Origin: an uncultured Saprospiraceae bacterium
GTDB taxonomy: Bacteria; Bacteroidota; Bacteroidia; Chitinophagales; Saprospiraceae
DNA: 33,741 nucleotides
Direction: 5' to 3'
NCBI GenBank assembly: GCA_937929945.1
Contig: CALFUK010000159.1
Coordinates: forward strand, 1 to 33,741
The notes under the pieces are model-generated. The model made no database searches, was not told where the DNA came from, and saw nothing but the letters and a program-made list of their open reading frames with translations. Below, in pieces: positions 7,800-14,497 of the stretch (position 1 is the stretch's first letter; each line of letters opens with the position of its first letter). Position numbers and translations under genes: made by a program.

Positions 7800-8804
7800 A
7801 TGGAGCAAATCAATATCAAAGCATACCTCAATCGATTATTCAAGCAAGACATCCTGAGTAAAGCTGAGGCTAAAGACATCATGTCCGCCATTGGCCATGG
7901 TCAAGTAGAGCCGCATCAGACGACAGCCCTACTGACTTGCTATCAGATGAGACAGATCACAAGTCCTGAGCTTTCTGGGTTTCGAGAGGCGATGATAGAC
8001 CTAGCTCTGAGCATCGACTTCAGCGATCTGGAGACGATTGATATCGTGGGTACTGGAGGTGACGGAAAGAATACTTTCAATATTTCGACTCTCTCTTCTT
8101 TCTTAGTGGCGGGTGCTGGCTACAAAGTCGCCAAGCATGGTAACAAAGGTGTGTCCTCACCATGTGGGTCATCTAATGTCTTAGAGCATCTGGGTTACGA
8201 ATTTTCACAAGACTATGAGAAACTCAAAGCTGATATAGAGAAGGGTAACTTTTGCTTTTTTCATGCCCCCTATTTTCATCCCGCTATGAAAGAAGTGGTG
8301 TCTATCCGCAGAGCTCTTCAGGTCAAGACATTCTTCAACATCATGGGTCCTCTCCTGAATCCAGCGAAGCCCAGACATCAGTTTTCAGGCGTCTATTCTG
8401 ATGAAATCGTCACGCTGTATCAAGATGTATTCGAAGATATGGGAAGCCAATATGGAGTGGTGTATGATCTGGCTGGCTACGACGAGATATCACTCACTGG
8501 CCCCTTCCGGCTGGTGACTAATACACTGGACGAAGTGATGAGCCCTGCTGACCTGGGACTGGGCACGCACAGCCAGAGTGATCTGCATGGAGGAGATACT
8601 GTAGCAGAGGCCGCAGCTATATTCACCAAGATCCTCCGTGGCGAAGGGACGAATGCTCAGAACGAAGTCGTGATAGCGAATGCTGGCTTAGCCATTCAGC
8701 GATTCAAACCCGCAGCATCAATCAGCTCATGCATCAATGAGGCCAGGACTGCCTTAGAAAGTGGCAGCGCCTTAGAAAAATTGAACATTGTCACTAATCA
8801 ATAA
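7800..8804 (+). CDS. trpD: Anthranilate phosphoribosyltransferase
   Basis: The 334-residue protein has the usual length and order for TrpD. A helical N-terminal domain is followed by the PRPP-binding loop DIVGTGGDGKNTFNIST (GTGGD at 84-88). Then come KHGNKGVSSPCGSSNVLE (112-129), where the family binds anthranilate, and FNIMGPLLNPAKPRHQFSGVYS. It joins anthranilate to PRPP in tryptophan synthesis. No other trp gene lies in the window, so the pathway is split in this genome or the gene is a stray copy. The DUF6884-type gene begins within about 2 bp of its stop codon, suggesting co-transcription, although a metabolic link is not evident. Confidence 0.95.
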   Translation: MEQINIKAYLNRLFKQDILSKAEAKDIMSAIGHGQVEPHQTTALLTCYQMRQITSPELSGFREAMIDLALSIDFSDLETIDIVGTGGDGKNTFNISTLSSFLVAGAGYKVAKHGNKGVSSPCGSSNVLEHLGYEFSQDYEKLKADIEKGNFCFFHAPYFHPAMKEVVSIRRALQVKTFFNIMGPLLNPAKPRHQFSGVYSDEIVTLYQDVFEDMGSQYGVVYDLAGYDEISLTGPFRLVTNTLDEVMSPADLGLGTHSQSDLHGGDTVAEAAAIFTKILRGEGTNAQNEVVIANAGLAIQRFKPAASISSCINEARTALESGSALEKLNIVTNQ

Positions 8805-8806
8805 TC

Positions 8807-9187
8807 CTGACAACCATCAAAACCATAGCCCTCATCACCTGTGTCGCGCCTAAGCTGCCCCATGCCGCGAGAGCAAGAGATCTCTACACGGGAGCCTTAT
8901 TCGAGCAGATGTGGAGCTACAGCGAATCGATAAAAGCTGACCAAATCTTTATTCTATCAGGCAAGCATCACTTACTTCATCCTGACACCCTCATAGAGCC
9001 CTATGATGTAAATCTTAACAATGTCTCCGATGATGAACTGAGGCACTGGTCAGACACAGTCATCCAGCAATTAAAAGAACACTGTGATTTAGATCGTGAT
9101 ACCTTCTATATACTGACTAATGAGACCTACCGAAAATATCTTACTAGTCAGATAAAGCACTATCATGTACCCATGAAGATTATTTAA
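8807..9187 (+). CDS. DUF6884-type small protein with non-standard start codon
   Basis: The first ATG in this frame is at 8909 (92 residues), but the frame is open back to 8798. The added peptide reads TIKTIALITCVAPKLPHAAR followed by ARDLYTGALFEQM. The order I-A-L-(I/V)-x-C-V-x-x-K-L then A-R-(D/E)-L-Y-x-S/G-x-L-F is the conserved beginning of DUF6884 proteins, and IFILSGKHHLL with VIEPYD/LIEPYD is their next motif. The real start must therefore be upstream: CTG at 8807 is the only NTG codon available, while the alignment favours ATC at 8816 (ATC AAA ACC ATA). Members of this family are often found near nucleotide or DNA modification genes, and their function is not firmly known. At 126 residues the extended form is close to family length. 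Confidence 0.72.
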   Translation: MTTIKTIALITCVAPKLPHAARARDLYTGALFEQMWSYSESIKADQIFILSGKHHLLHPDTLIEPYDVNLNNVSDDELRHWSDTVIQQLKEHCDLDRDTFYILTNETYRKYLTSQIKHYHVPMKII

Positions 9188-9194
9188 GTTATTT

Positions 9195-9474
9195 ATGAAA
9201 TATTTGGAAGCGGCTCAGTAAGACACCCAGGCGAATGAAACTATTAAGACATGGCTCAAAGAGAAAAAGTTATGAACCGAATAAACATGAAATGTCTCTG
9301 ACATAGATGATTCAGATAGCTAAGCGGATGATGAGAGTTAGTTATTAACTATTTGTCATTTCGCCTATAAATAAAAACACATGAAACGCCTATGACGTGG
9401 ATAACTGAGACACCCAAGTAGGTGATTAAACTTAGTTATTTGCTGATAGGCATTCAGTTCTAAAATTGTAAACC
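9195..9474 (+). repeat. 94-nt leader repeat array C in front of mtnA (three units)
   Basis: Units start with ATGAAA at 9195 (92 nt, diverged), 9287 (94 nt) and 9381 (94 nt). The third ends at the ATGAAA start codon of mtnA (9475). Short ORFs at the unit starts are M-K-Y-L-E-A-A-Q-stop, M-K-C-L-stop and M-K-R-L-stop. The second unit has the hairpin ATGTC-TCT-GACAT where array B has ACGTC-TAT-GACGT. The third has stem GATAACTGAG (9400-9409) with CTTAGTTATT (9431-9440). Compared with array B, a G-C pair is replaced by A-T. This is the same family as 3341-3509 and 4261-4543, about 5 kb away and in the same orientation. Confidence 0.9.
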
Positions 9475-10557
9475 ATGAAAATAAATCAGCAAGACTATCA
9501 TACCATCTGGCTATCTGAAGACAACAAAAATGTTATCATCATAGATCAGCGCAGCCTGCCTCATGAGTTTAAGACAGAATCACTAAGCAATGTAGCGGAT
9601 GTATGTGACGCCATCCAAGAGATGCATGTCAGAGGTGCGCCACTCATCGGCGTGACAGCCGCCTATGGTATGTACTTCGCTGCCCTGCAGTCCAGTCCAG
9701 ACACATTCGAAAGAGACATGAAGAACTATGCGCAGCAGCTGAAGGAGACCAGACCTACGGCCGTAAATCTGGCGTGGGCTGTGGACCAGCAATTAGCACA
9801 AGTAGCAGAAGGCCAAGTCAATCCAGCGGCATTCTTAGATCTCGCTCAAAAACTAAAAGCTGAAAGTATAGATCGATGTCACCAGATTGGAAAGCATGGA
9901 CTACAGCTGATCCAAGATATATATGAAGCCAAATCCGAGGTAGTGAATATACTGACCCATTGTAATGCTGGCTGGCTGGCCTGTATCGACTATGGTACTG
10001 CTACCGCCCCCATGTACTTAGCCCATGATGCTGGCATACCCATCCACGTCTGGGTGGATGAGACGAGGCCAAGGAATCAAGGTGCTCGGATCACTGCCTT
10101 TGAGCTGCAAGAACATGGCATAGCCCACACTGTGATCACTGACAACACGGGAGGCCACCTCATGCAGCACGCGCAGGTGGACCTGGTCATCGTAGGCACG
10201 GACCGCACCACAGCGACGGGCGATGTCTGTAATAAAATAGGCACCTACCTCAAGGCTTTGGCAGCTCATGATAACGATGTGCCCTTCTATGTGGCCGCTC
10301 CCACCAGCAGCATAGATCTCAATGTCAAAGATGGCATTAAAGAGATACCGATAGAGGTAAGAGCTGATCACGAAGTACGGTATATTCAGGGATCACACGA
10401 AGGACAAATAAAGGAGGTACTGCTGACGCCAGCAGCAAGTCCTGCGGCTAACTATGCATTCGATGTGACACCAGCGAGACTAGTCACTGCGCTGATCACA
10501 GAAAGAGGGATCTGTGAGGCTAATGAGGCTGCGATCAGTGCTTTATTTTCTGTCTGA
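9475..10557 (+). CDS. mtnA: S-methyl-5-thioribose-1-phosphate isomerase
   Basis: This 360-residue protein belongs to the eIF2B alpha/beta/delta-related aldose-ketose isomerases. It shows VRGAPLIGV (52-60), RPTAVNLAWAV (93-103), the catalytic cysteine in ILTHCNAGWLA (C163), WVDETRPRNQGARITAFEL (193-211), and GTDRTTATGDVCNKIGTY with the catalytic Asp (D243). It converts 5-methylthioribose-1-phosphate to the ribulose isomer in methionine salvage. The neighbours make sense: aminopropyltransferases release methylthioadenosine, and a (now broken) aminopropyltransferase gene ends exactly where mtnA ends, their stop codons meeting as TGA/TCA at 10555-10560. The start codon is the end point of a 94-nt leader repeat array, which may affect translation. 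Confidence 0.94.
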   Translation: MKINQQDYHTIWLSEDNKNVIIIDQRSLPHEFKTESLSNVADVCDAIQEMHVRGAPLIGVTAAYGMYFAALQSSPDTFERDMKNYAQQLKETRPTAVNLAWAVDQQLAQVAEGQVNPAAFLDLAQKLKAESIDRCHQIGKHGLQLIQDIYEAKSEVVNILTHCNAGWLACIDYGTATAPMYLAHDAGIPIHVWVDETRPRNQGARITAFELQEHGIAHTVITDNTGGHLMQHAQVDLVIVGTDRTTATGDVCNKIGTYLKALAAHDNDVPFYVAAPTSSIDLNVKDGIKEIPIEVRADHEVRYIQGSHEGQIKEVLLTPAASPAANYAFDVTPARLVTALITERGICEANEAAISALFSV

Positions 10558-11037
10558 TCATTTCTTTTTGCCCTGCAGGCTCTGCCAATGATCTAGATAA
10601 TATTCTAAGATTACGGGCTTATCAAGATGATTGACCTGGACATCAACATCGCGGATGTCCTTAGAGAAATATAAGATGTGATCATAGATGCTGCTCTCTA
10701 AAAATTTATAGTCAATATCAGATCGCAGCTGATCATTGAATCCTGGACGCTTCTTCGCCATGATAAATCCCCAGTCTCCAAAAGATGGAATATTTATGTG
10801 ATAGGGATAGGTGAAACTGAAGCCAGCGTCTCTCTGTGTTTCATCTATACACCAGAAGGCTTTCTTACTTAGCTCTGGAGACTGGTAGCCTGTGTACACA
10901 GCACTCCTCTCTGCGCTAATCTCGACTGGCATAATCTGTAAAATGCGGAGGCTGTATAATCTGGCGATGCTCTCATTAGATGGATCTGGAAGGTCTACAA
11001 TGATGGCATCATACGTAGCTGTATCCTGCTTTAAGAA
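10558..11037 (-). pseudogene. Membrane-type spermidine synthase, C-terminal part of pseudogene
   Basis: This continues, in the same frame, the methyltransferase-like domain that stops at the TAG at 11038-11040. After the stop it reads FLKQDTATYDAIIVDLPDP and SNESIARLYS, the typical aminopropyltransferase acidic motif. From about 10950 to 10880 the homology moves to another frame (SAFYRLCQSRLAQRGVLC, then TQATS). It returns for PELSKKAFWCI, NIPSFGDWGFIMA and the end. The changes look like one extra base near 10947-10953 and one missing base near 10877-10883. Two compensating frameshifts plus an amber codon mean no full-length enzyme. The longest stand-alone ORF here (10558-10932) would be a 124-residue remnant with no active site. 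Confidence 0.82.
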
Positions 11038-12025
11038 CTAAAAGGCATCTTCGTGAATCAGATCTACTCTATCATGGCTGAGAACTCCTCCATTAAGCTC
11101 CCTGATGAGTGCTATCTTCTTACTGATATCAGTGACTGCTGGGTCGATGTCAATGATGCGTAGCCGCTCTAACTCTTCATACTTCAAGATCTCTCTGGCA
11201 GCGAGCCCTTCTCCCCCACCCAAAAGTAAGATACGACGAGGTGAATCAAGCTGATGCAGAGGAATGTGGGTCAGCGCTTCGTGGTACCGGTATTCATCTC
11301 TTGATGAAAACTGGATGGCCCCATTCAGGTATAATCTAAATTCATCTGGTTGCTGAGTGATGGTGATGTTCTGGTATGCGCTGTTCTTGTGATAGATCAC
11401 AGGATCTTTGTAGATGGCCTCATTCCAGCCATTAATGTATTCATCCGCAGAGAAGATCATGAAGCCGATGACACAGATGATCGCCAAGGTAAACGCGGTT
11501 AGCGCTGATTGGAATTGGCGCTTCAACTCCAGCTGCTCACGATACAGAAATATGGTCGTAAGACCGACAGCAATATTTATCAATCCAAATATGAGTGATG
11601 ACTTATACAGTCCAACGAAGGGAATTAAAAAAAATGGGAATAGTAATGTAGCTGCAAGGGCACCCAGATAATCATAGGTCAGGATATTACTGATATTCTC
11701 CCTGAGCTGAAGATCGTCTTCCATAATCCTGGTGAGCAGAGGTATCTCGAAGCCAGTCAAAGCTCCAATGATAAAGACTAAAAAGAGTACAAAGAATTGG
11801 TAGCCAGACACATCACTCTGCGCAAAATAGAGATAGCACAGTGGGACTGACAAGGCGCCGATGAGTCCTATAATGAGCTCTACCACAATAAAGCTGAGTA
11901 GTAATCGTCGATGAATAAATCTTGTAAAAAAGGAACCCAGACCCATGTATGCTAAATAGACACCAATGATGATGGAAAACTGTCTGATGCTATCAGCTTT
12001 CTAATCTGGTAGCGACAAGAACTTC
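11038..12025 (-). pseudogene. Membrane-type spermidine synthase, N-terminal part of pseudogene
   Basis: From the ATG at 11946 the frame encodes 302 residues: several transmembrane helices (about 10-135), then the aminopropyltransferase Rossmann domain with YRYHEALTHIPL, ILLLGGGEGLAAREIL and RLRIIDIDP. It ends at an in-frame TAG in EDAF*FLK. Homology also extends upstream of 11946 (DSIRQFSIIIGVYL then MGLGSFF), then breaks near 11995 and resumes in another frame as EVLVATRLES up to about 12025. The first ~30 residues of the family are gone. Intact members make spermidine-like polyamines from decarboxylated AdoMet in a membrane context. Here there are four lesions (5' loss, frameshift, amber, frameshift pair). 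TAG is a normal stop in this genome (e.g. ends at 241 and 16355), so recoding is unlikely. Confidence 0.82.
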
Positions 12026-12049
12026 AAGTTTCTGAATCTTCCGGATAAG

Positions 12050-12982
12050 ATGATTGATTTGATCTGCTATTCATTTGAAGCAAAGCAGACTCATCTGATC
12101 GGAAGATTTGATTTTGCTGGAGGTCTCGAAGGACTCCCGCTCAAACTACTGGAATATAATGCTGATACGCCTACGATGGTACCTGAGTCCTCTATCATTC
12201 AGGAAGCATTTCACAGTGGTGACCAGTTTAACTCATTGTATAGACTACTGGAAGTCGCATTCAATCGACTCTCTATCTTTGAGGGTAACCGTCATAAATC
12301 TTTATTAGCTACCTCATTAAGATTTGAAGAGGATGCAAGTAATGCTGGCCTAATCTTAAATGCTGCGGCAATGGAAGGCTTCGAAGTGGCATATGCTGAT
12401 CTGCCAGACATCGAGTTCGCTCCTAATGAAGGTATGTTCGCTGATATCGGTAATGGAGAATCAGCTAAATTTGATTTCTTATATAAGATGGTGCCTTGGG
12501 AGTTCATCTGTTTTGAAGAGCCGGGTCTGCTGGATGTACTGCATAACCTGATCACGAATGACCTCCTATACGTCCTGAATCCTCCCTACTCTATCGTGTA
12601 TCAGTCCAAGATATTTTTAGACTATGTGAGCAAGCTACATCGAAAATCGTACTTACTCAGATCCTCCCTAAATGCTAAAGATTTTCGTGGATACAAACAT
12701 GTAGAAAAAGGAAGCTTTGGTAGATTAGGGGAGAACATTACCATCTTTGATGAGCGCGGCGACAGCATTGAAAAAACGGATGGTGATTTTGGTCACTTCA
12801 AAAAAGTCTATCAAGAATTCGCTGAGCTCTACAAGGATGAATACGGTGAGTACTATCAGCTGGGTATGTTCAATGTAAATGGTCATGCAGCTGCTATCTC
12901 ATTCAGAAGAGGAGAAAAATTAATCATAGATGATGACTGTCAGTTCATCCCCCACTTTAAGACGACGATAGATGAGACCTGA
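12050..12982 (+). CDS. Glutathionylspermidine synthase-like ATP-grasp ligase, probably 5'-truncated
   Basis: The 310-residue frame has the GspS/YjfC-type pre-ATP-grasp and ATP-grasp signature. It shows HLIGRFDFAGGLEGLPLKLL, EYNADTPTMVPESSIIQ, FKLYPWE-like FLYKMVPWEFI, VYQEFAELY and the C-terminal IPHFKT. Proteins of this family have about 380-390 residues, and some 70-80 N-terminal residues are missing. The frame is open only back to 12005, where NFKFLNLPDKMIDLI still looks like family sequence, so the start at 12050 is simply the first ATG left. The C-terminal metal-binding segment reads DDDCQFIPH, whereas I recall an N-x-x-R/S-F-x-PH type motif, so activity may be altered. Its stop overlaps speD by 11 bp. 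The likely former role is ligating a polyamine to a carboxylate; whether it still works is doubtful. Confidence 0.75.
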   Translation: MIDLICYSFEAKQTHLIGRFDFAGGLEGLPLKLLEYNADTPTMVPESSIIQEAFHSGDQFNSLYRLLEVAFNRLSIFEGNRHKSLLATSLRFEEDASNAGLILNAAAMEGFEVAYADLPDIEFAPNEGMFADIGNGESAKFDFLYKMVPWEFICFEEPGLLDVLHNLITNDLLYVLNPPYSIVYQSKIFLDYVSKLHRKSYLLRSSLNAKDFRGYKHVEKGSFGRLGENITIFDERGDSIEKTDGDFGHFKKVYQEFAELYKDEYGEYYQLGMFNVNGHAAAISFRRGEKLIIDDDCQFIPHFKTTIDET

Positions 12983-13343
12983 ATTTCTCGGTAATCATTA
13001 CATATTAGAATTATTTGATTGTGATGCAGACATGCTGAATGACATCCCACAGCTGCAAGAAACCATGCTGAAGGCTGCGGCAATAGCGAAAGCGACGGTG
13101 ATCAATAAGAGCTTCCATAAATTTTCACCACACGGAATCTCTGGCACCATAGTCATAGCCGAAAGCCACTTCAACGTGCATATTTGGCCAGAATATGGAT
13201 TTGCTGCTGTAGATCTATTCACCTGTGGAGACACTCTACAGCCAGAAGCAGCTAAAAACTACTTGATCAAGGCCATGGGAGCCAAAGATTTCGAATATGC
13301 CAAAATGCGCAGAGGAGATGTCAAAAAAAATGAAAATATTTGA
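12972..13343 (+). CDS. speD: S-adenosylmethionine decarboxylase proenzyme
   Basis: This 123-residue protein has the size of the bacterial class 1B enzyme. The motif VIAESHFNVHIWPEYGFAAV contains the self-cleavage site between E64 and S65, S65 becoming the pyruvoyl group, followed by the conserved H66. FTCG supplies the catalytic cysteine C85. It makes decarboxylated AdoMet, the aminopropyl donor. The ATG lies inside the end of the ATP-grasp gene (11-bp overlap), implying translational coupling. The downstream partner, the aminopropyltransferase at 10558-12025, is broken, so the product may be used by another synthase elsewhere or the pathway is being lost. SpeD itself shows no damage. Confidence 0.93.
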   Translation: MRPEFLGNHYILELFDCDADMLNDIPQLQETMLKAAAIAKATVINKSFHKFSPHGISGTIVIAESHFNVHIWPEYGFAAVDLFTCGDTLQPEAAKNYLIKAMGAKDFEYAKMRRGDVKKNENI

Positions 13344-13369
13344 AAACCCAATATAAATGCGTAAATTTG
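13339..13369 (+). promoter_or_regulatory. Bacteroidetes-type promoter of the RES-Xre operon
   Basis: TTTG at 13339-13342, a 19-bp spacer and TAAATTTG at 13362-13369 match both consensus elements (TTTG, N19-21, TAnnTTTG). The -33 box overlaps the speD stop region. The start codon at 13393 is 23 bp downstream, leaving a leader of roughly 15-20 nt. Confidence 0.7.
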
Positions 13370-13380
13370 GTGTGTACTAA

Positions 13381-13394
13381 ATGTAAAAATACAT
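13381..13394. promoter_or_regulatory. Inverted repeat ATGTA-AAAA-TACAT, candidate antitoxin operator
   Basis: Perfect 5-bp arms with a 4-bp spacer lie just after the predicted transcription start and overlap the antitoxin ATG at 13393. Xre-type antitoxins usually repress their own operon by binding short palindromes at this place. Position supports, but does not prove, autoregulation. Confidence 0.5.
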
Positions 13395-13935
13395 GGATCT
13401 TGCATTAGCCACTCATCTATCACAATCCTTATCCCTACCACTCTCTACGATTAAAGATGCCTTAGGTGCCTATCATCATACCAGCTCAGCCGTAGAGGAG
13501 CCTATAGCAGCGTACGGAGTGCAGGCTTCTCATATCTTGCTTGAAGACAAGATAGACCACCACCAAATCTTAGAATCCATTTCTAATCGACACCATGATT
13601 CATCAGAGCTCTTGGGTGAGTTATTCGGTATCAGCGAGTTGAGTTTAAAGTTTCTGGCAGAGTCAGTCTTCGAGCTCAATGCCAAGACACTCGCCAAATA
13701 CAAGCAAGAGAGCTTGGAGCTTCCTAAGAGAATATCAGAAATAGCTGTAAAGCTAATACACCTATACCATGCTGGCATAGAAATATTCAGTCATGCTAAG
13801 TCATTCAATAAATGGCTCAATGAGCCTGCTGTTGGTTTGGATTTTGTAGCCCCCGCTGCATACCTGAATACCTCCACAGGAATAGACTACATCAATGAGG
13901 AGCTACATCGCATCTCATTAGGCTATCCCATATAA
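13393..13935 (+). CDS. Xre/MbcA/ParS-family antitoxin
   Basis: This 180-residue protein lies directly upstream of a RES-domain toxin. The N-terminal half (about 80-130, LLGELFGISELSLKFLAES ... LAKYKQESLELPKRISE) looks like the helix-turn-helix region. The C-terminal part (KLIHLYHAGIEIF ... FNKWLNEPAVGLDFVAPAAYL then NTSTGIDYINEELHRI) is the DUF2384 toxin-binding domain, which folds over the RES active site in known complexes. It should neutralise the toxin and repress the operon through the palindrome at its start codon. The stop codon and the toxin start overlap as TAATG (1 bp), a typical coupling. Slightly longer than the usual 130-160 residues because of an extended N-terminus. Confidence 0.88.
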   Translation: MDLALATHLSQSLSLPLSTIKDALGAYHHTSSAVEEPIAAYGVQASHILLEDKIDHHQILESISNRHHDSSELLGELFGISELSLKFLAESVFELNAKTLAKYKQESLELPKRISEIAVKLIHLYHAGIEIFSHAKSFNKWLNEPAVGLDFVAPAAYLNTSTGIDYINEELHRISLGYPI

Positions 13936-14393
13936 TGGAGCTGTATCGGATTACCTTAGCTAAGTATGCGCAAGAGCTGCATGCCTCTACCTATCCTGGC
14001 AGGTGGAATCCGAGAGACCTACCTGTAATCTATGCCTCCACATCTCGTTCTTTAGCATGCTTAGAGAATATGGTGCACCGAGGTCAAAAAATGTTTGATC
14101 AGAGATTCTCAGTGATGGTCATCCAGGCACCTGATTATATCTCACCTCATAAGGTCCATCAGCGCGAACTCTCCGAGGAATGGTATCAAAGCACAAAAGA
14201 GTCTTACAAAGAATGCCAATCCATCGGACATGACTGGCATAAGGCAAAAAGATCAGCCCTGCTCTTAGTGCCATCAGCAGTGATCAGAGAAGAATACAAC
14301 TGGGTGATCAATCCCAAACACGAAGATATGAGACAGATAAAGCTGATCAGGACCGAGGACATCACCATAGACGAGCGGCTGAATATGAGCTGA
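13935..14393 (+). CDS. RES-domain toxin (NAD+-degrading)
   Basis: At 152 residues it has the normal size for RES toxins. The three name-giving residues are readable: R5 in LYRIT, E44 in LACLENMVH and S114 in LLLVPSAVI. YPGRWNPRDLPVIYAS (20-35) is the conserved G-x-R-W/F-N substrate segment and VIREEYNWVINPKH the usual end. Characterised RES toxins cleave or phosphorolyse NAD+, arresting growth. It is the second gene of a two-gene operon with its antitoxin, overlapping by one base. All key residues are present, so it looks active. The module sits beside a decaying polyamine cluster, consistent with an accessory insertion; I see no flanking repeats that would mark one. Confidence 0.92.
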   Translation: MELYRITLAKYAQELHASTYPGRWNPRDLPVIYASTSRSLACLENMVHRGQKMFDQRFSVMVIQAPDYISPHKVHQRELSEEWYQSTKESYKECQSIGHDWHKAKRSALLLVPSAVIREEYNWVINPKHEDMRQIKLIRTEDITIDERLNMS

Positions 14394-14454
14394 GCACCAG
14401 CCAAAGATGTCAGAAAATAAAGACGCCAGTATGCAAAGACCTGAGTCCTTTAAC

Positions 14455-14471
14455 TAAGCGACAAACGCTTA
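14455..14471. promoter_or_regulatory. Inverted repeat TAAGCG-N5-CGCTTA before the SUI1-like gene
   Basis: Perfect 6-bp arms around ACAAA. Its right arm runs into TATATTTA (14470-14477), one base away from a TAnnTTTG box, 21 bp before the GTG start at 14498. It may be an operator or a short hairpin at a promoter. Confidence 0.3.
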
Positions 14472-14497
14472 TATTTACACTCACAAACGCAAAAATA

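Noticed and set aside
3341-9474. Integron attC sites between cassette genes
   Set aside because: The repeats have a similar length and flank genes, but I cannot find the R'/R'' core pair (GTTRRRY and RYYYAAC) at the unit ends, genes are not all bounded by repeats, and no integrase is present.
10018-10371. 117-residue minus-strand ORF inside mtnA
   Set aside because: mtnA is certain on the plus strand over the entire region; the antisense frame shows no family features.
11038-11040. TAG recoding (suppressor or pyrrolysine) in the spermidine synthase
   Set aside because: TAG is used as ordinary stop at 241 and 16355 in apparently intact genes, and frameshifts in the same gene indicate decay.
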